A DNA stretch of 8,125 bases from Maritimibacter sp. Lineage in GTDB: Bacteria; Pseudomonadota; Alphaproteobacteria; Rhodobacterales; Rhodobacteraceae. The position numbers and the translations under genes were made by a program. The notes below the pieces were generated by a model. It was not told where the DNA came from. It worked only from the letters and a program-made list of their open reading frames with translations, and did no database searches. The stretch covers positions 1-8,125 of the forward strand of contig JAGRMP010000113.1 in the NCBI GenBank assembly GCA_020441225.1, written 5' to 3'. This document shows, piece after piece, positions 1 to 6,155 of this stretch (within the stretch, counting starts at the first letter, position 1; every line of letters starts with the position of its first letter).

Positions 1-316
1 TCAGAAAGCCCTCGGCCCAGACGAAGTTGAGCTGCGGGAAGGCGAGCTGGAAGGCGATGATCACCCCGACCAGGAAGCCGACCACGCCCCAGAAGGCCGT
101 CAGAATCGCACCGATGCGCACCGGGCCATCGAGGTAGCCGGTCTTCGGCGCCTTGGCGTGGCCCATGCTGCGCAAGGAATAGATGAACGCCACCGCGGCG
201 CTCAGGAGGCCAATCAGCGTCGCGACCGTGTAGGCAAGGTCGCGAGACTGGCTCGCAAGGTACAGCATGAGAACCGCAACGGCCCCCAGCAGTACCAATT
301 TAAGGTAATCCCACAT
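1..316 (-). CDS. ccoN: cbb3-type cytochrome c oxidase subunit I, N-terminal part
   Basis: This is the 5' part of the catalytic subunit of the cbb3 high-affinity oxidase, an inner-membrane haem-copper enzyme that reduces O2 to water at low oxygen. Only 105 codons are in the window; the gene runs off the left edge. The protein begins MWDYLKLV, a typical CcoN start. It shows three hydrophobic segments at about residues 4-20, 29-48 and 68-90, and the CcoN-like stretch TAFWGVVGFLVGV (73-85) followed by QLAFPQLNF. The haem and copper histidines lie further on and cannot be checked. I chose the ATG at 316 because AAGGGA sits six bases before it; an in-frame ATG at 334 would add six residues but has the weaker context. 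An FNR-type box lies upstream on the divergent control region. ccoO, ccoQ and ccoP are expected beyond the edge. The assignment rests on remembered family sequence, but the match is good. Confidence 0.9.
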   Translation of the reverse strand, partial: MWDYLKLVLLGAVAVLMLYLASQSRDLAYTVATLIGLLSAAVAFIYSLRSMGHAKAPKTGYLDGPVRIGAILTAFWGVVGFLVGVIIAFQLAFPQLNFVWAEGFL

Positions 317-431
317 TTCACGTCCCTTCGTCATATGCAGTCGCTCCCCTCCCGCAGTGTTTCTGGATACACTTCGACCATGGGGACAATCGTCGACTGT
401 TGCGATTTGAACGGATACCACGCCCCCCGCC

Positions 432-445
432 TTGATCCATGTCAA
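432..445 (-). promoter_or_regulatory. FNR-type box for ccoN
   Basis: The sequence TTGATCCATGTCAA fits the FNR/Anr/FnrL pattern TTGA-N6-TCAA, with full TTGAT on one side and GTCAA on the other. FnrL activation of ccoNOQP at low oxygen is established in Rhodobacter. If the box is centred at -41.5 as in class II activation, transcription would start near 397 on the minus strand. TCAAAT at 410-405 (four of six matches to TATAAT) would then be the -10, giving a leader of about 80 bases before the ccoN ATG. The box is seen directly; the promoter layout is inferred. Confidence 0.8.
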
Positions 446-546
446 TTCGTGCATGTCAGTCCGCGCCTTGTCGCCGCACCCCCTTGTCGCGGAGGCCCGC
501 CGAACCGCCCGCAGCGCAGCGGCCGCGCGACCCCGCAGCGCGACCC

Positions 547-560
547 TTGACCCAAATCAA
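547..560 (+). promoter_or_regulatory. FNR-type box for the universal stress gene
   Basis: The sequence TTGACCCAAATCAA fits TTGA-N6-TCAA, with TTGAC and ATCAA half-sites. Its centre is 91 bases before the TTG start at 645. Class II spacing would put the transcription start near 595 and a -10 near 583-590, where GCAGCCTAA is only a weak match, as is common for activator-dependent promoters. The box is separate from that of ccoN, so each divergent gene seems to have its own site. Confidence 0.75.
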
Positions 561-630
561 AGTAAAAACCCCGGTCCCGGTGCAGCCTAAGGAACAGGCT
601 GCGGTCGCGTCCCTGCGCAACCGCTTGAAT

Positions 631-637
631 GGAAAGG
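631..637 (+). promoter_or_regulatory. Ribosome binding site fixing a TTG start
   Basis: GGAAAGG lies seven bases before the TTG at 645. It supports TTG as the start of the universal stress gene, because no in-frame ATG or GTG lies at a sensible distance. The nearby ATG at 629 is in another frame that closes after 65 codons. Confidence 0.65.
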
Positions 638-644
638 CAAGAGC

Positions 645-1484
645 TTGACATACCGGACGATCACTACGGTCCTGACCGACCTCGACCTCGATGCCGCTTC
701 CTTCAAGGCGGCGATAGACCTCGCCCGCCGCGAACAGGCCCATCTCGATGTGCTCTGCCTCGGGCTCGACCGGACGCAGCCCGGGTTCTACTACGCCGGC
801 GCCAACGCGATGGTGGTGCAGGATAATTTGACCCAGGCGCGCGAAGACTCGCTGCAACTCGAATCCGGGGCGCGCGCGAAACTGCAGGGCGCCGATTTCC
901 CCTGGTCGGCCACCGCCATCTCGGCGCAAATGGTGGCGCTCGGCGGGCTCATCGCCCACCGCACCCGGTTTTCCGATCTCGTGGTCCTGCCGCGGCCCTA
1001 CGGCGGCAGCCGCACCCATGAATGCGAAGCGATCACCGAGGCGGCGATGTTCGACGGCGACGTGCCGGTGCTGATCCAGCCCGACGGCGCCGACTGGCCG
1101 CGCGACGTTTCGACCGTGCTCGTCGGCTGGAACGAATCGACCGAGGCGATGCGTGCGGTCCGCGCGGCGCTTCCGTTCCTGAAACAGGCCGACACGGTGA
1201 ATATCGCCATCGTCGACCCGCCCCAGCACGGCCCCGAACGCTCCGATCCCGGCGGTGCGCTGAGCCAGATGCTGGTCCGCCACGGGGTCCGCGCCGAGGT
1301 GTCGGTGCTGTCGAAAACCCTGCCGCGGGTCTGCGACGTACTCCTGCGCCACGCCGGCGACATCGGCGCCGACCTCGTGGTGATGGGCGCCTACGGCCAT
1401 TCGCGTTTCCGCGAATCGATCCTCGGCGGCGCCACCCGCAACATGCTCGAGCTCGCCGAGATCCCGGTGCTGCTCGCCCACTGA
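645..1484 (+). CDS. Universal stress protein, tandem UspA-type
   Basis: This is a 279-residue cytoplasmic protein, about twice the usual single-domain UspA length, so it probably has two Usp domains. The C-terminal half is the better one: after LVVMGAYGHS it carries the nucleotide-binding pattern G-x2-G-x9-G at 248-261 (GAYGHSRFRESILGG), then the typical NMLELAEIPVLL ending. The N-terminal half keeps the LVVLP strand near 112-116 but lacks a clean glycine motif, so it looks degenerate. The start is TTG at 645, supported by GGAAAGG seven bases upstream. The gene is divergent from ccoN, has its own FNR-type box at 547-560 and ends at a strong terminator, so it is probably monocistronic and induced at low oxygen (inference). 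Usp proteins next to cbb3 oxidase genes are known in Rhodobacteraceae; the molecular role is not known from sequence. Confidence 0.9.
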   Translation: MTYRTITTVLTDLDLDAASFKAAIDLARREQAHLDVLCLGLDRTQPGFYYAGANAMVVQDNLTQAREDSLQLESGARAKLQGADFPWSATAISAQMVALGGLIAHRTRFSDLVVLPRPYGGSRTHECEAITEAAMFDGDVPVLIQPDGADWPRDVSTVLVGWNESTEAMRAVRAALPFLKQADTVNIAIVDPPQHGPERSDPGGALSQMLVRHGVRAEVSVLSKTLPRVCDVLLRHAGDIGADLVVMGAYGHSRFRESILGGATRNMLELAEIPVLLAH

Positions 1485-1505
1485 GTTATCTTCTCCCTGA
1501 GGACT

Positions 1506-1535
1506 GGCCGGGGCCCCGCGTCCCGGCCTTTTTTT
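1506..1535 (+). terminator. Rho-independent terminator after the stress gene
   Basis: A perfect 7-bp stem, GGCCGGG (1506-1512) with CCCGGCC (1522-1528), encloses a 9-base loop and is followed directly by seven T (1529-1535). It lies 22 bases after the TGA. The T-run is only on the plus strand; read from the other side no U-tract follows, so it should act in one direction only and would not stop the convergent unit ending at 1551. Confidence 0.92.
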
Positions 1536-1550
1536 CCTCTGGTCGGAAGC

Positions 1551-2015
1551 CTAGGCGTCGCCCGTGTCCTCCTCCGACCCCGGATCCTTGCCCAGATCCG
1601 CGGCAAGCCGGAAGCCGATCCGATTCGGCGGCGCCTCCGATTGGGTCTCGCGCGGCAGCGCCCGCAGCATCACGTTGAGCTGGCTCACGTGCTGGATGAG
1701 CTGGGTCTTGGTCCCGGCCCCGTCCGAGCCGTAGAAGGTCACGATATCGGGGTCGAAATAGCCCAGGCCCTCGATCCGCAGCACGCCGACGTCGCCGCCG
1801 GTAAAGCCCATGGCGACCTCGTGGGCATTGTCGAGCTGCTCCTCGAAATTCTGGATGTAGAGAATCAGCCGCTCATAGGCCCATTCGGCGGGGCTTTTCT
1901 CCTCGAACGGCCGGTCGCGGATCGCCTCGGGCAGCGGTTTCTGCTCGGCGGTGAGCGGCGCGCCCTCGTCGCAACGCGCGACCCTGGCCGGCGGTCTGGT
2001 CTCGGGTTTCGCCAT
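1551..2015 (-). CDS. DUF6173-like hypothetical protein
   Basis: This 154-residue soluble protein has no signal peptide or membrane segment. I recognise it only tentatively as DUF6173, a family of unknown function I associate with Rhodobacteraceae. The conserved-looking core runs from about residue 43 to 138: AEWAYERLILYIQNFEEQLD, then EVAMGFTGG, VLRIEGLGYFDPDIVTFYG and QLIQHVSQLNVMLRALP, ending in RIGFRLA. The first 40 residues are charged and low in complexity, and the tail is acidic (GSEEDTGDA). I chose ATG 2015 because AAGGGG lies six bases before it; an in-frame ATG at 2033 overlaps the previous stop and has no clear ribosome site. It is the last gene of the acyl-CoA dehydrogenase/MBL unit, 14 bases after the MBL stop, so it is probably co-transcribed. 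No catalytic motif is visible and I give no function. Confidence 0.8.
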   Translation of the reverse strand: MAKPETRPPARVARCDEGAPLTAEQKPLPEAIRDRPFEEKSPAEWAYERLILYIQNFEEQLDNAHEVAMGFTGGDVGVLRIEGLGYFDPDIVTFYGSDGAGTKTQLIQHVSQLNVMLRALPRETQSEAPPNRIGFRLAADLGKDPGSEEDTGDA

Positions 2016-2029
2016 CCTGTGCCCCTTGT

Positions 2030-3070
2030 TCATACGTCCCGCCGCCGCCACAGATACGCCCCGTCCGCGCGGGTGTCCCGGGTCACGATCCCGGCGTGGT
2101 AAAGGTGATTGAGGTGCCCCATGGCCTCGACCAGCGCGAGCCCGTAGTCGCCCGCGCCGATCGTCCGCTTGTAGAGCACGGGGAAGCATTCCACCGCCGT
2201 CTTCGGCTCGGTGAGGTACCCGGTCAGCCGCGCCAGCCCGCCGTGGTGGTTGTCGATCAACTGCCGCATCCGTGCCGGCAGGCCGGTGAACGGCAGCTTG
2301 TGGCCGGGCAGCACCAGGTGGCGGTCGTCGGCAAAGGCCGACAGCCGCTCGCAGCTTTCCAGCCAGTCGCCCACCGGGTCGGCCTCGGGCTCGGTGGCAT
2401 AGACGCCGAGGTTGGGGCTGATCGTGGCGAGAAGCTGGTCGCCGCCGATCACCAGATCGCAATCGCGGCTCCACAAGGTGGCGTGTTCCGGCGCGTGGCC
2501 ATTGCCGATCCGCACGTCCCAGTCGCGCCCGCCGAACCGGACCCGGCTGCCCTCCTTGATCCGGCGAAAGCCGAGCGGCATCTCCGCGACCATGTCGACA
2601 TAGTTCATCGGCCGCTGCGCCCGGCGCGCTTCGAAGATGGCCTCGTCCATCCCGGCCGAGCGCCAGTACGCGAGGGTCTCGTCCACCGGCACCATCTGCT
2701 CGTCGAGCTGCAGCATCCGGGCGAACAGCCAGGCGGTGCGGGTCGTCACCAGCGCGGCGCCATGCTCGCGCTGGAACCAGCCGGCGAGCCCGACATGGTC
2801 GGGGTGGTGATGGGTGACGATCACCCGCCTGACCCGACGTCCCGCCAGCGGCCCGTCGAGCAACTTCTGCCAGATCGCCCGGGTGCGCCGGCTGTCGAGC
2901 CCGGTGTCGACGATGGTCCAGCCGCCGTCTTCGTCGGCAAAGGCGTAGACATTGACGTGGTCGAGCTTCATCGGCAGCGGCAGGCGCATCCACAGCACGC
3001 CCTCGGCAAGTTCGATCGCCGCGCCCTCCTCGGGCGGGGTGTCGCGGGGAAACCGGATCGGGGCGTTCAT
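2030..3070 (-). CDS. MBL-fold metallo-hydrolase
   Basis: This is a 346-residue soluble metallo-beta-lactamase-fold hydrolase, expected to bind two metal ions, usually zinc. The full ligand set is visible: HxHxDH at 87-92 (THHHPDH), H192 in GNGHAPEH, D211 in IGGDQ, and H257 in VLPGHKLPF. The N-terminal strands (WTIVDTGLD, 51-59) are standard for the fold. After the core there is about 90 residues of mainly helical C-terminal domain (about 260-346, VECFPVLYKR, LALVEAMGHLNHL) of the kind found in hydrolases grouped with the glyoxalase II/lactamase-B family. The start overlaps the stop of the acyl-CoA dehydrogenase gene as ATGA, which implies translational coupling. The substrate cannot be read from sequence; the neighbour suggests an acyl-thioester or related ester, which is inference only. 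Confidence 0.93.
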   Translation of the reverse strand: MNAPIRFPRDTPPEEGAAIELAEGVLWMRLPLPMKLDHVNVYAFADEDGGWTIVDTGLDSRRTRAIWQKLLDGPLAGRRVRRVIVTHHHPDHVGLAGWFQREHGAALVTTRTAWLFARMLQLDEQMVPVDETLAYWRSAGMDEAIFEARRAQRPMNYVDMVAEMPLGFRRIKEGSRVRFGGRDWDVRIGNGHAPEHATLWSRDCDLVIGGDQLLATISPNLGVYATEPEADPVGDWLESCERLSAFADDRHLVLPGHKLPFTGLPARMRQLIDNHHGGLARLTGYLTEPKTAVECFPVLYKRTIGAGDYGLALVEAMGHLNHLYHAGIVTRDTRADGAYLWRRRDV

Positions 3071-4791
3071 CGGGCAAGATCCTCCGGCGCGACGGCATAG
3101 AGCCCGGCGGCGCCGGCGCGCGCCTGGGCGGTCAGGCTCAGATGTTCGGGCAACAACCGTTCGATGTAGAACCGCGCCAGCGCCGTCCGCGGGCCATCCC
3201 CGCCCTCGGCGACCGCGGCGCGCAGATGCAGGAAGGCGCCGGTCACCCGCCCGCTCGCGGCGAGATAGGCCGCGGCCCCGGCGTAGCGGTCCTCAAGGTC
3301 GCGTTCCAGCAGGTATTCGAGGGTCTCGCGCAGGGTCTCGGCCGCGCCCCACACCGTGTCGGCGAGGTCCGGTATCACCGCGCGGGCCTCTTCGGCCGCC
3401 TCTTCGCCCTCGTCGAACAGCCGGAACGCGGTTTCGCCGCCGTCCATCATCTTGCGCCCCACCAGGTCCATGGCCTGGATCCCGTTGGTGCCCTCGTAGA
3501 TCGTCGTCACCCGCACATCGCGCAGGTATTGCGCCGCCCCGGTCTCCTCGATGTAGCCCATGCCCCCGTGTACCTGGAGACCGAGATTGGCAACCTTGAC
3601 GCCCACCTCGGTGCCATGGGCCTTGGCGACCGGGGTGAGCAGCGCCGCGCGGGCCGCCCAGTCCGGGTCACCGGTGGCCTTCGCCATGTCGAGCGACACC
3701 GCGCAGGCCAAGGCGATCGCCCGCGCGGCGAAGATCTCGGCCTGCATCTCGACCAGCATCCGGCGCACATCGGCATGGTCGACGATGGCGCCCGTTCCCC
3801 CGGCTGCCGCCGCGACCGGCGTGCGCCCCTGTTTGCGCTCCAGCGCATGGGCCACCGCGAGCTGATACGCGCCCTCGGCAGCGCCGACCCCCTGCACGCC
3901 GACCTGGACGCGGGCGTTGTTCATCATCGTGAACATCGCCGCCATGCCAGCGTTTTCTTCGCCGATCAGCCAGCCGGTCGCGCCGTCGAACCCCATCACG
4001 CAGGTGGGGCTGCCATGCATCCCGAGCTTGTGTTCGAGGCGCAGCACCCCCAGGCGGTTGGCCGCCCCCGGTGCCCCGTCGGCATCGGGCAGGTATTTCG
4101 GCACCAGGAACAGGCTGATGCCCCTGGTGCCAGCGGGCGCGTCCGGCAGCCGGGCGAGGACCAGGTGGCAGACATTTCCGCCGAAATCGTGATCGCCCCA
4201 GGAGATGAAGATCTTCTGCCCGGTGACCCGGTAGGTCCCGTCGCCCTGCGCAACCGCCTTGGTCGTGAGCGCGCCGACGTCCGAGCCCGCCTGCGGCTCG
4301 GTCAGGCACATCGTGCCGGTCCATTCGCCGCTGTTGAGCTTCGGCAGGTAGAGTGCCTTGATCTCCCCCGAAGCATGGGTTTCCAGCGCCTCGATCTGGC
4401 CCTGTGTGAGCAGCGGGTTCAGAGCGAGCGCGAGGCAGGCGCCCGACATCATGTCGTTGACCGCGGCGGCGAGGGTGAAGGGCAGCCCCTGCCCCCCATA
4501 AGCGGGATCGCCGGCGAGCCCGACCCAGCCGCCGTCTGCGATCCGGGCGTAGGCCTCGCGGTACCCGGGGGCCGTGCGCAGGCGCTCGCCCGCCAGCACC
4601 GCGCCCGCGGTATCGCCCGCCCGCTGCACCGGTGCGAGCACCCCGTCGGCCAGTTTCGCCGCCTCGTCGAGGATCGCATGGACCGTCTCCGGCGCCGCAT
4701 CGGCGAATCGCGCCGTCGCGGTGACCTCGCCGAACCTGACCACGTGGTCGAGGATGAAGCGGATTTCATCAACCGGCGCGCGGTAGGGCAT
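3067..4791 (-). CDS. Acyl-CoA dehydrogenase with extra C-terminal domain (DmdC-like)
   Basis: This FAD flavoprotein should catalyse alpha,beta-dehydrogenation of an acyl-CoA, passing electrons to ETF. It has 574 residues, much longer than the usual 380, because of an extra C-terminal domain (about 450-574) typical of the subfamily that includes methylmercaptopropionyl-CoA dehydrogenase DmdC. Visible motifs are MCLTEPQAGSDVGA (161-174), IFISWGDHDF in the middle domain, the signature QVHGGMGYIEETG (406-418) and IYEGTNGIQ (431-439), whose E433 is the expected catalytic base. The start ATG is preceded by GAGGA at six bases. It is the first gene of the unit with the MBL hydrolase and the DUF6173-like gene. 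The substrate is uncertain: DMSP-derived methylthio-propionyl-CoA, a medium- or long-chain acyl-CoA, or a branched one are all possible. No dmdB or dmdD gene is in the window to support the DMSP reading. Confidence 0.95.
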   Translation of the reverse strand: MPYRAPVDEIRFILDHVVRFGEVTATARFADAAPETVHAILDEAAKLADGVLAPVQRAGDTAGAVLAGERLRTAPGYREAYARIADGGWVGLAGDPAYGGQGLPFTLAAAVNDMMSGACLALALNPLLTQGQIEALETHASGEIKALYLPKLNSGEWTGTMCLTEPQAGSDVGALTTKAVAQGDGTYRVTGQKIFISWGDHDFGGNVCHLVLARLPDAPAGTRGISLFLVPKYLPDADGAPGAANRLGVLRLEHKLGMHGSPTCVMGFDGATGWLIGEENAGMAAMFTMMNNARVQVGVQGVGAAEGAYQLAVAHALERKQGRTPVAAAAGGTGAIVDHADVRRMLVEMQAEIFAARAIALACAVSLDMAKATGDPDWAARAALLTPVAKAHGTEVGVKVANLGLQVHGGMGYIEETGAAQYLRDVRVTTIYEGTNGIQAMDLVGRKMMDGGETAFRLFDEGEEAAEEARAVIPDLADTVWGAAETLRETLEYLLERDLEDRYAGAAAYLAASGRVTGAFLHLRAAVAEGGDGPRTALARFYIERLLPEHLSLTAQARAGAAGLYAVAPEDLAR

Positions 4792-4887
4792 TGCAGGTCC
4801 TCGCAGGCTTCACAACGGTCCCGGTGCAGTCTAGGACACCAAAACACTTGTCGTCACAGGTCCGTAGCACAAGGAATACGCAACGTC
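4792..4887. promoter_or_regulatory. Divergent promoter region of acyl-CoA dehydrogenase unit and sua5
   Basis: These 96 bases separate two divergent start codons and must hold both promoters. The region is less GC-rich around 4838-4880 than its surroundings. TTCACA (4809-4814) lies 16-17 bases before CTAGGA/TAGGAC on the plus strand, a weak promoter candidate for sua5. The string CGGTCCCGGTGCAG at 4816-4829 recurs upstream of the universal stress gene (see findings). I could not pick a convincing -35/-10 pair for the minus-strand unit. Confidence 0.5.
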
Positions 4888-5835
<948 letters not shown>

Positions 5836-5876
5836 GCTGCACCCCCGATTTCGAATTGCTGACGCAATCCGACCCG

Positions 5877-5897
5877 CGCCCGGGGCAAGCCCGGGCG
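5877..5897. repeat. GC-rich inverted repeat (8-bp arms)
   Basis: CGCCCGGG (5877-5884) and CCCGGGCG (5890-5897) are perfect reverse complements around a 5-base loop GCAAG. It lies 42 bases after the sua5 stop. No T-run follows, so it is not a standard terminator, though it may protect the mRNA 3' end. Confidence 0.85.
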
Positions 5898-5911
5898 GGG
5901 TTGCGGCTGCG

Positions 5912-5952
5912 CCGCCGCCTGCGGCGGGCGGGGGCGGGGACTGCGTCCCCGC
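5912..5952. repeat. Two further GC-rich inverted repeats
   Basis: CCGCCGC (5912-5918) faces GCGGCGG (5921-5927) with a 2-base gap, so the innermost pairs must open. GCGGGGAC (5934-5941) faces GTCCCCGC (5945-5952) perfectly around TGC. Together with the repeat at 5877-5897 they form three tandem hairpins in 76 bases, like a REP/BIME-type intergenic element. Confidence 0.75.
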
Positions 5953-5994
5953 GGGCCCGGCCCCGATGGTTGGCGCCCCAAACCGGCCGGCGGA

Positions 5995-6014
5995 GCGCCT
6001 CGGCGCGCGTTTTT
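5995..6014 (+). terminator. Weak candidate terminator for sua5
   Basis: GCGC (5995-5998) can pair with GCGC (6003-6006) around CTCG, followed after three bases by TTTTT (6010-6014). The stem is short and the T-run is offset. It is the only T-run downstream of sua5, about 175 bases after its stop. Confidence 0.3.
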
Positions 6015-6036
6015 GAGTATTTTTCCAAGGAAAAGG
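6010..6036. repeat. AT-rich palindromic motif in GC-rich DNA
   Basis: The stretch contains TTTTTGAGTATTTT and then the inverted repeat TTTTCC (6021-6026) and GGAAAA (6029-6034) around AA. It is sharply AT-rich between very GC-rich flanks. From memory, similar GAGTATTTTT...GGAAAA words are common between genes in Rhodobacteraceae genomes, so this may be a dispersed element; I cannot test this here. Confidence 0.5.
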
Positions 6037-6086
6037 CAACGCGGCGGCGGGCCCTGGCCCGGATCCGCGCCGACCGGTCGGTGCGC

Positions 6087-6114
6087 TTGTCCGGACGCGC
6101 CGGGCTGATAGGAT
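6087..6114 (+). promoter_or_regulatory. Predicted lysR promoter
   Basis: TTGTCC (6087-6092) and TAGGAT (6109-6114) match the sigma70 -35 and -10 hexamers at four of six positions each, with a 16-base spacer. Transcription would start near 6121, giving a leader of about 35 bases. The -10 lies inside the LysR-type palindrome at 6107-6124, which would suit repression by the bound regulator. Confidence 0.45.
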
Positions 6115-6124
6115 ATCGCTATCG
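6107..6124. promoter_or_regulatory. LysR-type operator at the lysR promoter
   Basis: GATAG (6107-6111) and CTATC (6119-6123) are perfect inverted half-sites with a 7-base spacer. The site fits the LysR-family T-N11-A rule (T6109, A6121). The right half extends to CTATCG, identical to the right half of the second site at 7070-7075. The position over the predicted -10 suggests negative autoregulation. Confidence 0.7.
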
Positions 6125-6155
6125 TCCAGCCCGCCTTCAATGAGGTCTCTCAATC

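Larger units (their letters stand above)
317..644. other. Divergent control region between ccoN and the universal stress gene
   Basis: These 328 bases hold no convincing gene. They contain the leaders and promoters of two divergent genes, with two FNR/CRP-type palindromes at 432-445 and 547-560. Between the boxes (about 446-545) the sequence is very GC-rich with short repeated GCGACCC and CCCGCAGCGC words that I cannot assign. An open frame can be read across it on the plus strand, but it is rich in Arg and Pro, starts inside ccoN and has no family resemblance. Confidence 0.8.
5836..6155. other. Hairpin-rich intergenic region between sua5 and lysR
   Basis: These 320 bases have no supported gene. 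From 5876 to 5965 the sequence is almost pure G and C and folds into successive hairpins (5877-5897, 5912-5927, 5934-5952). A further stretch at 5990-6036 has a small stem, a T-run and an AT-rich palindrome. The lysR promoter and operator occupy about 6087-6132. Short open frames on both strands here are Arg-, Pro- and Ala-rich and are made of the repeat arms, so I do not call them. Confidence 0.75.

Noticed and set aside
158..550. 130-residue open frame across the ccoN start and control region
   Set aside because: It overlaps ccoN antisense, crosses the first FNR-type box, and has no family resemblance or ribosome site.
456..1481. Long open frame on the minus strand opposite the universal stress gene
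   Set aside because: It is antisense to a gene with clear family motifs, is rich in Arg, Gly and His, has no recognisable domain and no good ribosome site. GC bias at third positions keeps such frames open.
1506..1535. Bidirectional terminator serving the convergent DUF6173-like gene
   Set aside because: Read on the minus strand, the hairpin is preceded by A and followed by AGTCCTCAG, so there is no U-tract in that direction.
2016..3098. Upstream extension of the DUF6173-like frame
   Set aside because: It overlaps the MBL gene in another frame and has Arg/Pro/Ala-rich low-complexity sequence. The AAGGGG site before ATG 2015 sets the start.
2096..3100. Long open frame on the plus strand opposite the MBL hydrolase
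   Set aside because: The minus strand encodes a complete metal-binding motif set and a coupled start. The plus frame is low in complexity with no family match.
3142..4887. Upstream extension of the sua5 frame
   Set aside because: The frame is open through the antisense of the acyl-CoA dehydrogenase gene, but family similarity begins only at MTETRRLDA (4888).
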